A stretch of 64,000 nucleotides of DNA from Burkholderiales bacterium (lineage in GTDB: Bacteria > Pseudomonadota > Gammaproteobacteria > Burkholderiales > SG8-41). Under the pieces are notes generated by a model. That model was not told where the DNA came from. It saw only the letters and a list, made by a program, of their open reading frames with translations, and searched no databases. The stretch spans positions 49,383-113,382 of the forward strand of contig DATAJS010000019.1 of the NCBI GenBank assembly GCA_036262035.1, read 5' to 3'. This document shows positions 44,405 through 52,777 of this stretch, in pieces (the stretch's first letter is position 1; each line of letters starts with the position of its first letter). The translations under genes and the position numbers were made by a program.

Positions 44405-45928
44405 ATGAAGATTCGCGCTCAAATCGGCATGGTGCTCAATCTGGACAAGTGCATCGGCTGCCACACCTGCTCGGTCACCTGCAAGAACGTGTGGACCAGC
44501 CGGCCGGGAATGGAATACGCCTGGTTCAACAACGTCGAGACCAAGCCGGGAATCGGTTATCCCCGGGAATGGGAGAACCAGGACAAGTGGAACGGCGGCT
44601 GGGTACGCAGGGCCGACGGCAGCATCGAGCCCCGGCAGGGCGGCAAGTGGCAGCTCCTCATGCGCATCTTCGCCAATCCCAACCTGCCCCAGATCGACGA
44701 CTACTACGAGCCGTTCACTTTCGACTACGCGCATCTTCAGTCGGCGCCCGAAATGGAGGCCGCGCCGACCGCGAGACCCCGCAGCCTGATCACCGGCAAG
44801 ACGATGGACAAGATCGTCTGGGGGCCGAACTGGGAAGAGATCCTCGGCGGCGAATTCAGCCGGCGATCGAAGGACCGCAACTTCGACGACATCCAGAAGG
44901 ACATCTACGGCGAGTTCGAGAACACCTTCATGATGTATCTCCCGCGCCTGTGCGAGCACTGCCTCAACCCGGCGTGCGTGGCGAGCTGCCCTTCGGGCTC
45001 GATCTACAAGCGGGAGGAGGACGGCATCGTTCTCATCGACCAGGACAAGTGCCGCGGGTGGCGCATGTGCGTGTCGGGCTGCCCGTACAAGAAAATCTAT
45101 TACAACTGGCAGTCGGGCAAGGCCGAGAAGTGCACCTTCTGCTATCCGCGCATCGAAGCGGGCCAGCCGACGGTGTGCTCCGAGACGTGCGTGGGCCGCA
45201 TCCGTTATCTCGGCGTGCTGCTGTACGACGCCGACCGCATCGAAGCGGCGGCGAGCGTCGAGCACGATCGCGACCTCTACCAGGCGCAGCTCGACGTCTT
45301 CCTCGATCCGAACGATCCGCAGGTCATCGCGCAGGCGCGGATCGACGGCATTCCCGACGCATGGATGGAATCGGCGCGAAAGAGCCCGGTCTACAAGATG
45401 GCGGTCGAGTGGAAAGTCGCGCTGCCGCTGCACCCCGAATACCGGACGATGCCGATGGTGTGGTATGTGCCGCCGCTCTCGCCGATCACCGCCGCCGCCA
45501 ACGCCGGGCACGTCGGCGTCAACGGCGAGATCCCCGACGTGAAGCAGCTGCGCATTCCGGTCAAGTATCTCGCCAACCTGCTGACCGCGGGCGACACCGC
45601 GCCCGTCGTTCGCGCGCTCGAGCGCATGCTGGCGATGCGCGCCTACCAGCGCGAGAAGCACGTCGAGCGCCGCGTCAACACGGCCGCCCTGGAGCAGGTC
45701 GGACTGACGACCGCCGTCGTGGAGGAGATGTATCGCATCATGGCGATCGCGAATTACGAAGACCGTTTCGTCATCCCGAGCACCCACCGCGAATACGCCG
45801 AGAACACGTTCGACGTGCGCGGCGGCTGCGGCTTCTCGTTCGGCAACGGCTGCTCGGACGGCGCGAGCAAGGTCAGTCTCTTCGGCGGCACCAGAAAACG
45901 CACCATACCGATCAAGGCGGAGGTTTGA
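44405..45928 (+). CDS. narH: Respiratory nitrate reductase beta subunit
   Basis: A 507-residue iron-sulphur subunit that carries electrons from NarI to NarG. Four cluster motifs are intact: Cys16/19/22/26 in CIGCHTCSVTC, then CEHCLNPACVASCP, then CRGWRMCVSGCP (Trp in place of a Cys gives the 3Fe-4S centre) and CTFCYPRIEAGQPTVCSETC. Its stop overlaps the narJ start by one base. Length and motif spacing are typical for the NarH family. Confidence 0.97.
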   Translation: MKIRAQIGMVLNLDKCIGCHTCSVTCKNVWTSRPGMEYAWFNNVETKPGIGYPREWENQDKWNGGWVRRADGSIEPRQGGKWQLLMRIFANPNLPQIDDYYEPFTFDYAHLQSAPEMEAAPTARPRSLITGKTMDKIVWGPNWEEILGGEFSRRSKDRNFDDIQKDIYGEFENTFMMYLPRLCEHCLNPACVASCPSGSIYKREEDGIVLIDQDKCRGWRMCVSGCPYKKIYYNWQSGKAEKCTFCYPRIEAGQPTVCSETCVGRIRYLGVLLYDADRIEAAASVEHDRDLYQAQLDVFLDPNDPQVIAQARIDGIPDAWMESARKSPVYKMAVEWKVALPLHPEYRTMPMVWYVPPLSPITAAANAGHVGVNGEIPDVKQLRIPVKYLANLLTAGDTAPVVRALERMLAMRAYQREKHVERRVNTAALEQVGLTTAVVEEMYRIMAIANYEDRFVIPSTHREYAENTFDVRGGCGFSFGNGCSDGASKVSLFGGTRKRTIPIKAEV

Positions 45929-46623
45929 TGATGCCGGTTTCGAAACCCGCTGCGCCGGCGCGCACATTGAGAGTGCTCGCGCGACTCCTGGGCTATCCGG
46001 ACGCCGAGCTGCTGGCCCATCTCGATGACCTGCGCGAGGCGCTGGCGAGCGAACGCGCGCTGGGCGCGGCGCGCACGGCCGAGCTCGAGGCGCTCATCGA
46101 GACGCTCTCGCGCGCCGACGCGCTCGACAGCGAGGCCGAGTACGTGCAGCTCTTCGACCGCGGCCGCGCCACCTCGCTGCACCTGTTCGAGCACGTCCAC
46201 GGCGACTCGCGGGATCGCGGCCCGGCCATGATCGACCTCGCCGGGACTTACGAGAAAGCGGGGCTGTTGCTCGCCCCGGGTGAGCTTCCCGATTACCTGC
46301 CGGTCGTGCTCGAGTTCGTCTCGACCCAGCCGCAGCGCGAGGCGCGGGCTTTCCTGGGCGAGACGGCGCATCTGCTCAATTCGATCTTCAGCGCGCTCCG
46401 CGAGCGCGGGAGCGCTTACGCGAGCGTGCTCGGCGCGCTGCTCGAGCTTGCAGGCGAGAAAGCGCAAGCGGTGAAGATCACTCCGGACGAGCCGCTCGAC
46501 GCCGCGTGGGTCGAGCCGGCGGCGTTCGACGGCTGCTCGAGCCATGGCCAGGCGAAACCCGGCCGGCCGCAGCCCGTGCGCCTCGTCCGTAATCACAGCG
46601 CCGCGAAGGGAGCGTCGACATGA
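45928..46623 (+). CDS. narJ: Nitrate reductase molybdenum cofactor assembly chaperone
   Basis: A 231-residue NarJ. The ATG at 45928 overlaps the narH stop (TGATG); 45931 is an alternative. Landmarks are LRVLARLLGYPDAELLAHL, the acidic helix LDSEAEYVQLFDRGRATSLHLFEHVHGDSRDRG, which is the family signature, and LPDYLPVVLEF. NarJ binds NarG and helps load the molybdenum cofactor before membrane docking. It ends overlapping narI by four bases. The C-terminal 45 residues are Pro/Ala-rich and variable. Confidence 0.95.
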   Translation: MMPVSKPAAPARTLRVLARLLGYPDAELLAHLDDLREALASERALGAARTAELEALIETLSRADALDSEAEYVQLFDRGRATSLHLFEHVHGDSRDRGPAMIDLAGTYEKAGLLLAPGELPDYLPVVLEFVSTQPQREARAFLGETAHLLNSIFSALRERGSAYASVLGALLELAGEKAQAVKITPDEPLDAAWVEPAAFDGCSSHGQAKPGRPQPVRLVRNHSAAKGAST

Positions 46624-47432
46624 GCACGCCATACGGCTTCTTATTCGGGGTCTATCCCTACATCTGCCTCACCGTGTTTCTGCTCGGCAGCCTGATCCGG
46701 TTCGATCAGAACCAGTACAGCTGGAAAAGCGACTCGTCGCAGATGCTGCGCGCGGGAAGCCTGCGCTGGGGCAGCAATCTCTTCCATATCGGCATCCTGT
46801 TCCTGTTCTTCGGGCACCTCGTCGGGCTCCTCATGCCTCATGCGCTGTACGGACTGTTCATCGGGGCGCCGGCCAAGCAGATGCTGGCGATCGTGTCAGG
46901 GGGCATCGCGGGTCTGCTGTGCTTCATCGGGCTCACCCTGCTGATCCATCGGCGCGCGTTCGATGCGCGCATCCGCGCCACCAGCCATCCGACCGATCTC
47001 GCGATCCTGGTGATCCTCTGGGTGCAGCTGACGATCGGTCTGGTCACGCTGCCGTTTTCGTGGCAGCACTCGGACGGCAGCGTGATGCTGCGCCTCGCCG
47101 ACTGGGCGCAGCGCGTGGTGACCTTGCGGCCCGTGGACGCCGAGGCGCTCGGCAATCTGCCGTGGCCGTATGTCGCGCACCTGATCCTCGGGATGACGAT
47201 CTTCCTGCTCTTCCCGTTCAGCCGCCTGGTGCACGTGTGGAGCGGTTTCGCCGCGGTGGGTTACGTGTTTCGGCCGTATCAGGTGGTGCGCAGCCGCCGC
47301 CTCAACGTCCCGGAGGGACAGAACCTTCCTTCGCATCGCGACCTGGAGCCGGCGGTCAGCGCTGCGACATCGGACCCGGCGCCACGCGGCGCGAATCCGG
47401 ACACCCACAGGCCCGTTAAAGCGGGTATTTGA
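46620..47432 (+). CDS. narI: Respiratory nitrate reductase gamma subunit (cytochrome b)
   Basis: A 270-residue membrane cytochrome with five helices that oxidises quinol and passes electrons to NarH. It shows FGVYPYICLTVFLLGSLIRF, the haem-binding His in NLFHIGILFLFFGHLVGLL and the later pair in YVAHLILGMTIFLLFPFSRLVHVWS. The tail of about 45 residues after RPYQVVRSRR is longer than in the E. coli protein and polar. It is coupled to narJ by overlap and is followed nine bases on by a PpiC-type isomerase gene. Confidence 0.96.
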   Translation: MSTPYGFLFGVYPYICLTVFLLGSLIRFDQNQYSWKSDSSQMLRAGSLRWGSNLFHIGILFLFFGHLVGLLMPHALYGLFIGAPAKQMLAIVSGGIAGLLCFIGLTLLIHRRAFDARIRATSHPTDLAILVILWVQLTIGLVTLPFSWQHSDGSVMLRLADWAQRVVTLRPVDAEALGNLPWPYVAHLILGMTIFLLFPFSRLVHVWSGFAAVGYVFRPYQVVRSRRLNVPEGQNLPSHRDLEPAVSAATSDPAPRGANPDTHRPVKAGI

Positions 47433-47441
47433 GGAAGATCC

Positions 47442-48230
47442 ATGCCGGATAGCACCGCCACTGTGTCACCCGTCGCGCGCGTCGAAGGCGTTGCGCTCAA
47501 TACGCCCGCGGAAGCGCTCACGCCGGCGCAGCTGCGGCAGCGCGCGTACACCGAGCTTCTACGCCAGGACGCGCAGCGCGGGGGCCTGCTCGCCGCGGAC
47601 GATGCACCCTCCGCCGATGGCGTGATCAGCGAAGCTGCGGCGGCCGCGATCGAGGCGCTGCTCGCGCGAAGCCTGAAGGTTCCCGAGCCTTCCGACGAGG
47701 CGTGTCGCCGTCACTACGCCGCTCACGAAGGACGCTATCGCACCTTCGAGCGCGTGCGTATGCGCCACATCCTCGTCGCGGTCACGCCCGGAGTCGACGT
47801 CACGGCCTTGCGCAGGCAGGCGGAGAAGATCCTGCTCGACGTGCGGTGCCGCGCCGCCGGCGAAGCCGATGCTTTTGCGAAGGCGGCAGGCGCGTTCTCG
47901 AACTGCCCGAGCGGCGCGCACGGCGGCGACGTCGGCTGGCTCACCGCCGAAGACTGCGCGCCCGAGCTCGTAAGCGAGGTGTTCGGCCGCAGCGAAGTCG
48001 GCGTGCTGCCGCGGCTGGTGCATACGCGCTTCGGCCTGCACGTCATCGAGGTGCTCGAGCGCGATCCCGGCGAGACGCAGCCGTTCGACGCGGTACGCGA
48101 GGCGGTGACGATGACGCTTCGGCGGCAGGCGTTCGTCACCGCTTTGCGGCAGTATTTGCTCGTGCTCGCGGGCGACGCGCACATCGAAGGTGTCGACCTC
48201 GAGGCGTCGGATACGCCTCTGGTGCAATAG
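47442..48230 (+). CDS. PpiC-type peptidyl-prolyl isomerase of the nar operon
   Basis: A 262-residue protein with a parvulin (PpiC) rotamase domain at residues about 105-210: VRMRHILVAVTPG, GAFSNCPSGAHGGDVGWL and VHTRFGLHVIEVLER are its hallmarks. There is no signal peptide, so it may act in the cytoplasm on NarG or NarH. Such a gene regularly ends nar operons in Beta- and Gammaproteobacteria. The N-terminal 100 residues resemble the chaperone region of SurA/PrsA-like proteins but are weakly defined. It is the last gene of the operon. Confidence 0.92.
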   Translation: MPDSTATVSPVARVEGVALNTPAEALTPAQLRQRAYTELLRQDAQRGGLLAADDAPSADGVISEAAAAAIEALLARSLKVPEPSDEACRRHYAAHEGRYRTFERVRMRHILVAVTPGVDVTALRRQAEKILLDVRCRAAGEADAFAKAAGAFSNCPSGAHGGDVGWLTAEDCAPELVSEVFGRSEVGVLPRLVHTRFGLHVIEVLERDPGETQPFDAVREAVTMTLRRQAFVTALRQYLLVLAGDAHIEGVDLEASDTPLVQ

Positions 48231-48440
48231 CTGCTGCACGCGCGTTGATCTCGGTCAGTACAGCGCCGGTCGCCGCGGTTTACTGTGCAGGCATGGTTCC
48301 ATGCCGATAACACGTGCGGGCGTTGCCGCCATCGTGCCGAGGACCGCCCGGTCCGGATCCTGGCGATGCTGTCAATCCACGCCGTCGTGCTCCTGTTCGC
48401 TTTTCCGCGCAGGCCGGGCGCGATCGACGAAGGAGGCATC

Positions 48441-48680
48441 ATGTTTTGGAATGGACCCTGGAACATGCCGTGGGAGGCTTTCCCGTGGATGTGGATATTT
48501 CCCCTGACTTTTCTGATGGTGTTATTGCTGGTCCTTTTTCGCGGTCCGGGCCGCTTCATCTGCGCCGGGCGCGGCGCGTCGAATGACGCAACCAGCGCAC
48601 GCGAGATTCTCGACCGCCGTTACGCGCGCGGTGAGATCAGCCGCGAAGATCATCAGCGGATGAGAAAGGACGTGGAGTAG
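48441..48680 (+). CDS. SHOCT-domain small membrane protein
   Basis: A 79-residue protein with an excellent ribosome site (AAGGAGG) six bases before the ATG at 48441. Residues about 12-35 are a single membrane helix preceded by a Trp-rich amphipathic start (FWNGPWNMPWEAFPWMW). The C-terminus is a SHOCT motif: AREILDRRYARGEISREDHQRMRKD. Such short C-terminal domains are thought to aid oligomerisation. The function is unknown. Confidence 0.85.
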   Translation: MFWNGPWNMPWEAFPWMWIFPLTFLMVLLLVLFRGPGRFICAGRGASNDATSAREILDRRYARGEISREDHQRMRKDVE

Positions 48681-48775
48681 CGGACCGTCGCGCCGGCGTC
48701 GAGCGCAGGGCTGCGTCGCCGGTTCACCTGAGGCCCACGCTCAGCCGGGGCGCTGGCGCGCGGCGCTGACGGCTA

Positions 48776-49108
48776 GTGGCGCGTGCTGAAGTCGCGATAC
48801 AGCGCGAGCACGCCGTCTATCTTCCGCACGAGCTGCTCGAGGCAGAGCGCGTAGCCTTCGTCTTCCTCGATGAGCGCTTCACCGTGCAGACGACACGCGG
48901 GCTCGCGCATCTTCAGCAGATGCGCGAGAGCGGCCATGCCGTGTTCGCGAAGCTGCCGCGCGGCCCGTATACCGTCGAAGCCACGTACGACGGCAGCACG
49001 CAGGTGCGCAAGATCGACCTGCGCGAGCGGCTGCGCACCGAGTACATGCGCCGGCCGAGCAATCCCGACAACGATTTCCCCGGTCCCAAGGCGACCGAGA
49101 AGGAGTGA
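48776..49108 (+). CDS. Hypothetical protein, possible fragment of a carboxypeptidase-regulatory-like protein
   Basis: The frame (110 residues) ends in a pattern seen in small periplasmic beta-sandwich proteins: FAKLPRGPYTVEATYDG, TQVRKIDLRERL, then NPDNDFPGPK. The N-terminal third has no clear domain or signal peptide. An antisense frame there ends in a plausible protein tail (EDEGYALCLEQLVRKIDGVL). This region may be the junction of two degraded genes. The start is uncertain. Confidence 0.42.
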   Translation: MARAEVAIQREHAVYLPHELLEAERVAFVFLDERFTVQTTRGLAHLQQMRESGHAVFAKLPRGPYTVEATYDGSTQVRKIDLRERLRTEYMRRPSNPDNDFPGPKATEKE

Positions 49109-49244
49109 GCGATGCCGTCCTTCGACTACCGCGCGGCCGTGAGGCCGTTCGCGATCTCGGCTTTCGATTCATCCAAACCGCCGGCGACGAAGTGGAAGCT
49201 CGAAACCCGGGCATGATCATGCAGCAACCTGGCGTGCGGGCGGC

Positions 49245-49655
49245 TCAGCCTCGCAGCTGAGCAGCGGGCTCGCCGACCCAGCGCTCTCCGAGCTGCCACT
49301 CGCGGGAGACAACTCCGGGCACCGCTCGCGGGCGGCTGGCAAAATTGAAGACGAGATGCGGACGCGGGCTCCGCAAGCGCACACGTGTTCCCGTATCGCG
49401 CAGAGGACTCACGAGATCGGCCAACGCCGCGAGCTCGTCGACCGCGGACAGCCGCAGAAGCAGGTCCGGATCCGCAACGATGTCTATGCGACTGCGGCCC
49501 CGGCTCGTTCCGTACAGGGCCGTGGACAGGAGGGGATGGCACTCCGGCGGGAGCTTCACTATCGTTCGCTCGCAGTGCCGCGCGTTTATGAGGAGCTCAC
49601 GCACCGTTTCGCTTCCGGCCCACGTGAGCTCCGACTTCAATCGCCATCGATTCAT
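49245..49655 (-). CDS. Hypothetical protein
   Basis: A 136-residue protein read from the ATG at 49655, preceded by AAGGAGATGGAG, a good ribosome site. It is polar and basic with helix-forming segments (SETVRELLINARHCERTIVKL, DPDLLLRLSAVDELAALADL). I recognise no family. It is the only credible gene between 49.1 and 49.9 kb. Confidence 0.5.
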   Translation of the reverse strand: MNRWRLKSELTWAGSETVRELLINARHCERTIVKLPPECHPLLSTALYGTSRGRSRIDIVADPDLLLRLSAVDELAALADLVSPLRDTGTRVRLRSPRPHLVFNFASRPRAVPGVVSREWQLGERWVGEPAAQLRG

Positions 49656-49933
49656 CTCCATCTCCTTCAAAGAGCCCGCTTTCGCCGCTTTCGCGACCGT
49701 GCATCACCGTTCGCGGGCCCGTCCGGCGTAACGAGGCCGGGACCTATGATGGGACAACGGCAGAGATCCGATAAGCCGTACGGCTGGAACAATGCTGTTT
49801 CTGATATGGCCGCAAATAGCCTCATTCGTCCGGGAGCGAGGGTGCGGCATCTGAGTCGCCCGCCGGCGTCCGATGGAGATTGACGGCGTGCGCGTCATAT
49901 ACTTCCTCTCTCATTATTTCACCGGAGAACGCG

Positions 49934-50224
49934 ATGAGCGCAGCGGAAGACCAGAGGCAGTATCCGGCCGGACGCGACTCGCCGGCTCGCGTCGCCGGTG
50001 CGCCGGGGCACGATGAATGGCTCATCGACGAATCGATCGCCGAGAGCTTTCCCGCGAGCGATCCGCCGGCGCCCCCGCACCCGGGCAGCACCGTCGGCAT
50101 GCGTTATCCCATCGCCGCGTCGCGGTCCTTCCCGCATGCGCTGCGGTTGCCGGGTTCCGCTGCGGCATGGGCTGCGATTTGCCTGTCGCTCGTCTGCATC
50201 GCGCTTCTCTCGAGGAGGCGTTGA
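49934..50224 (+). CDS. Small protein with ESFPASDPP motif and C-terminal membrane helix
   Basis: A 96-residue protein starting at the ATG 49934 (AGAACGCG upstream). The central segment DEWLIDESIAESFPASDPPAPP is a recurring short motif of unknown role in proteobacterial proteins. The C-terminal 22 residues (AWAAICLSLVCIALL then RRR) form a hydrophobic helix with a basic end, which could anchor it in the inner membrane. The function is unknown. Confidence 0.68.
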   Translation: MSAAEDQRQYPAGRDSPARVAGAPGHDEWLIDESIAESFPASDPPAPPHPGSTVGMRYPIAASRSFPHALRLPGSAAAWAAICLSLVCIALLSRRR

Positions 50225-50286
50225 CGCCAGCACGCCGTGGACGCCGGTGGCCCACCGAAAGTGGTCCATCGGCATTTCGCGACGCA

Positions 50287-51636
50287 CTAGCGCCGGGACA
50301 GTGGCGAATTGCGCGCGGTGACCGGGTTCGATGGGGGCAAGAGCATCAGCATGATCGCCCCTATCGCGAAGCCTGCCGCACCAAGCAACATGATCGCGCT
50401 ATAACTGCCGAACGAATCGTACGCGAAGGCAGCGGCGAGCGCACCCACGACGCGACCGAACAAGGCAAACGAATTGGACGATGCGTTGATGCTGCCGTAG
50501 TTCGCACGCCCATAAGTATCCGCGACCCATGCCGCTTGCAGCGGCAACATGGCCAGACCGATTCCCCACAAGATCGCGTACACCCAGACGAGCTCTGTCG
50601 AGGCAGGCCCTATGAAGGCGAAGGCGAGGAGCGCGAATCCGCCGGCGATCGCCGTCAGATTCAGCAACCATTTCTTGCTGTAAATGTCGCCCATCCAGCC
50701 GATGACGATGCGCGAGGGAATGTTGACTATCAGCGATAGGCTGAGCGCTGCGGTCGCTGTCACAGGGTCCACGCCTCGGCTCAGCATGTGCGGCATCTGG
50801 TGGACCTGCGTGATGCCCATGCCGACATAGCGCAGAAAGATCGCCGTCGTGAACAGCCAGAACGGCGTGTGGCGCAGCGCCTCTGCCAACGTGAACTCGG
50901 GCTCGAGAGGCGGCTGCTGACCGACAGACGTCGGCGGCCGACGGTCTGACGTCGTGACCTCCGAAGTCGGACCCGCTTCCCGATCGAGCTCGTGCGGCGC
51001 GGGCTTATGGCGCATGAAGGGAGCTACCGCCGCGGTGAAAAGCAGCGCGGTTGCACCCAGGCTCGCAGCGCTGACCCTCCACCCATACATTTCCGTCAGC
51101 GCGCTCATGATCGGAATCAAGACCAGGCCTGCACCGCCGGAACCGGTGAAGTAAATGCCCAGTGCGAGGGAGCGGCGCATTTTGAACCAGTGCGCGATCG
51201 CCGCCGATCCTGTGGACGGTCCGAGCGCCCCGTTGATCCCGGTGCCGACCAGCAGCACGAAATATGCGGCAAACGCCCAATAGCTATGAGCGGTGGGTAT
51301 CAAGAGCCAGCCCAAACCGCCGAGCAGGCCGCCGACGACGATAACGGGCCGGGATCCGTATCGGTCGAAGTACTTCCCGAACGCGGGTCCCAGCAGCAGG
51401 CCCCAGGTCAGGGACAAAGCCCAGGCAACGGTGATGCTCGTACGGCTCCAGCCGAATTCCTGCGCCAGCGGATCGACGAAGACTGTAAAGCCCCACGTGA
51501 ACGCGGCCTGGTTCAGCATGTACATGACCCACGCACCCGCGACGACTGCCCATCCATGGTAAAAGCCCGGCTTCTCTCGCCGCTGTGTTGCCACGGGTGA
51601 TCCCTGCTTGCTCACGATCGCGCGATAGTAGCTCAC
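50287..51636 (-). CDS. MFS transporter, oxalate/formate antiporter-like
   Basis: A 449-residue major facilitator with 12 helices. Features YHGWAVVAGAWVMYMLNQAAFTWGFTVFVDPLAQEFGWSR, the GPAFGKYFDRYGSRPV loop and GIYFTGSGGAGL fit the OFA-type family, which moves carboxylates. The start is not certain: GTG at 51636 is used; a GTG at 51594 has an AGGGA site. It is divergent from a marR gene and has a palindromic site in the shared 148-base region, so it may be controlled by that regulator. The substrate is unknown. Confidence 0.9.
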   Translation of the reverse strand: MSYYRAIVSKQGSPVATQRREKPGFYHGWAVVAGAWVMYMLNQAAFTWGFTVFVDPLAQEFGWSRTSITVAWALSLTWGLLLGPAFGKYFDRYGSRPVIVVGGLLGGLGWLLIPTAHSYWAFAAYFVLLVGTGINGALGPSTGSAAIAHWFKMRRSLALGIYFTGSGGAGLVLIPIMSALTEMYGWRVSAASLGATALLFTAAVAPFMRHKPAPHELDREAGPTSEVTTSDRRPPTSVGQQPPLEPEFTLAEALRHTPFWLFTTAIFLRYVGMGITQVHQMPHMLSRGVDPVTATAALSLSLIVNIPSRIVIGWMGDIYSKKWLLNLTAIAGGFALLAFAFIGPASTELVWVYAILWGIGLAMLPLQAAWVADTYGRANYGSINASSNSFALFGRVVGALAAAFAYDSFGSYSAIMLLGAAGFAIGAIMLMLLPPSNPVTARNSPLSRR

Positions 51637-51760
51637 ATTGCAGCTTGAATTTGCACCGGCGGGCGCAAGGCTTTACCGGCTTCAGCTGGAACATCCGGGT
51701 CGAAGAGGTGCCGGATCCATGCCGAGTATCTTCTCGAGGTGGGTGCGCGATACTCGCATA

Positions 51761-51775
51761 TATCACAGCGTGATA
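51761..51775. promoter_or_regulatory. Palindromic operator-like site 1 (marR/MFS intergenic)
   Basis: TATCAC-AGC-GTGATA is a perfect 6-bp inverted repeat with a 3-base centre. It lies nine bases before the marR start and about 125 bases from the divergent MFS gene. Near-identical sites occur at 52701 and 63970. A site so close to the marR start suggests autorepression by MarR. Confidence 0.72.
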
Positions 51776-51784
51776 CAATGGCTC

Positions 51785-52261
51785 ATGAACAAAGCATCCG
51801 CTCGCCAAGCCCCGAGTCGTCGGTGCGAGATGATGAAGCGCGATTTCGAAAACCTTGCCGATTTCCGCTACCAGGTCCGCCGTTTCCTCCGCTTCAGCGA
51901 GGAAGCTTCGCGCATGCTGGGCACCACGTCGCTTCAATACCTGCTCATGCTTCACATAAAGGCATTTCCCCGGCGTGAATGGGCGACTGTAGGCGAGCTC
52001 GCGGAGCGCCTTCAGGCGAAGCACCATGGCGTGGTGTCGCTGGTGTCCCGGTGCGAGGCCGCGGGATGGGTCTGTCGACGCACCGGCCGCGGCGATAGGC
52101 GCCGGGTCGAGGTCACGTTGACGAAGAAAGGCGGCAGGCGTTTGGCCGACTTGGTGAGCCTTCACCGCGCCGAGCTGCCAACCGAAGGGTTTCTCGATGC
52201 CGGCTCTCGGGCAAGCCGCTCAATCGCCCGGAGAGGAATATGCCGGAAGCGGCCGCGCTGA
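51785..52261 (+). CDS. MarR-family transcriptional regulator
   Basis: A 158-residue regulator; ATG at 51785, with an alternative at 51833 (MMKRDFENL). Residues about 35-125 form the winged helix: TSLQYLLMLHIKAF, VGELAERLQAKHHGVVSLVSRCEAAGWV and GRGDRRRVEVTLTKKGG, the wing. The last about 25 residues (after VSLHRAELP) are Arg/Ser-rich, unlike the usual dimer helix, and overlap the next gene by 22 bases. It is probably the protein that binds the TATCA-N5-TGATA sites. The ligand is unknown. Confidence 0.88.
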   Translation: MNKASARQAPSRRCEMMKRDFENLADFRYQVRRFLRFSEEASRMLGTTSLQYLLMLHIKAFPRREWATVGELAERLQAKHHGVVSLVSRCEAAGWVCRRTGRGDRRRVEVTLTKKGGRRLADLVSLHRAELPTEGFLDAGSRASRSIARRGICRKRPR

Positions 52262-52683
52262 ATCTATTCGAAGCTCTCGTGGAGCAGGCGCCGGCCGCTT
52301 TGATCTTTGCGGACCGCGAAGGCGCAATCCGCGTCTGGAACGCCGGCGCCGAGACGGTCTTTGGATTCTCGAAAGCCGAGGTGATGGGGGCCAGCCTGGA
52401 CGTGATCATTCCCGAGCGGCTGCGGGACGCTCACTGGCGAGGCTTCCGAACAGCGATCGAGACGGGCCGCGAAAAGTACGCGGGGAAGGTGTTGACTACT
52501 CGGGCAGTCCACAAGAACGGGAGCAAATTGTACGTGGATCTGAGTTTCGCTCTTGTGAGAGACGACGCCGGTTTCGTGGTCGGCTCGCTGGCGATAGCGC
52601 GCGACTGCACTGACCGCTACGCGCTGGATAAAGCGCTGAAGGCCCGGGTCGCCGAGCTGGAGCGCGGCGCCGGAAACCCTTGA
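52240..52683 (+). CDS. Single PAS-domain protein
   Basis: A 147-residue protein consisting of one PAS domain: LVEQAPAALIFADREGAIRVWNAGAETVFGFSKAEVMG, then PERLRDAHWRGFRTAIETG and LYVDLSFALVRDDAG. There is no histidine kinase or output domain. It overlaps marR by 22 bases and is probably co-translated, so it may act as a sensor for the regulator or an unidentified partner. A ligand such as flavin or haem cannot be assigned; no Cys or His stands out as ligand. Confidence 0.88.
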   Translation: MPEAAALNLFEALVEQAPAALIFADREGAIRVWNAGAETVFGFSKAEVMGASLDVIIPERLRDAHWRGFRTAIETGREKYAGKVLTTRAVHKNGSKLYVDLSFALVRDDAGFVVGSLAIARDCTDRYALDKALKARVAELERGAGNP

Positions 52684-52700
52684 CACGTCGCACGCCAATA

Positions 52701-52715
52701 CATCATAGTGTGATA
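52701..52715. promoter_or_regulatory. Palindromic operator-like site 2 (ahead of the NhaP2-like/ECF/sdh group)
   Basis: CATCAT-AGT-GTGATA, extended to the right as TATC, matches the sites at 51761 and 63970 in 11 or more of 15 positions. It lies in the gap between the PAS gene and the gene at 52778. It is the only candidate control site found ahead of the gene group that leads to sdhCDB. Confidence 0.62.
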
Positions 52716-52777
52716 TATCTCGTTCATTCCGGGAATACGCTCCCGGTTGAAGTGAATGTGTCAGGGGTTTGCCGCAG

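Noticed and set aside
43601..45967. Antisense open frame over narG/narH
   Set aside because: No recognisable domain or start; it is a GC-driven shadow of the nar genes.
41245..46623. Very long open frame overlapping narG and narH in another frame
   Set aside because: Only its end corresponds to narJ; the rest is Arg-rich shadow sequence over genes with intact catalytic motifs.
47412..47430. Terminator hairpin at the end of narI
   Set aside because: The stem is four base pairs, lies in coding sequence and lacks a proper T run.
48246..48259. Second FNR-type site ahead of the SHOCT gene
   Set aside because: Only the left half (TTGAT) matches; the right half reads GTCAG.
49880..49903. Sigma-70 promoter (TTGACG and TATACT) before the gene at 49934
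   Set aside because: The spacer is only 12 bases, too short for a standard promoter.
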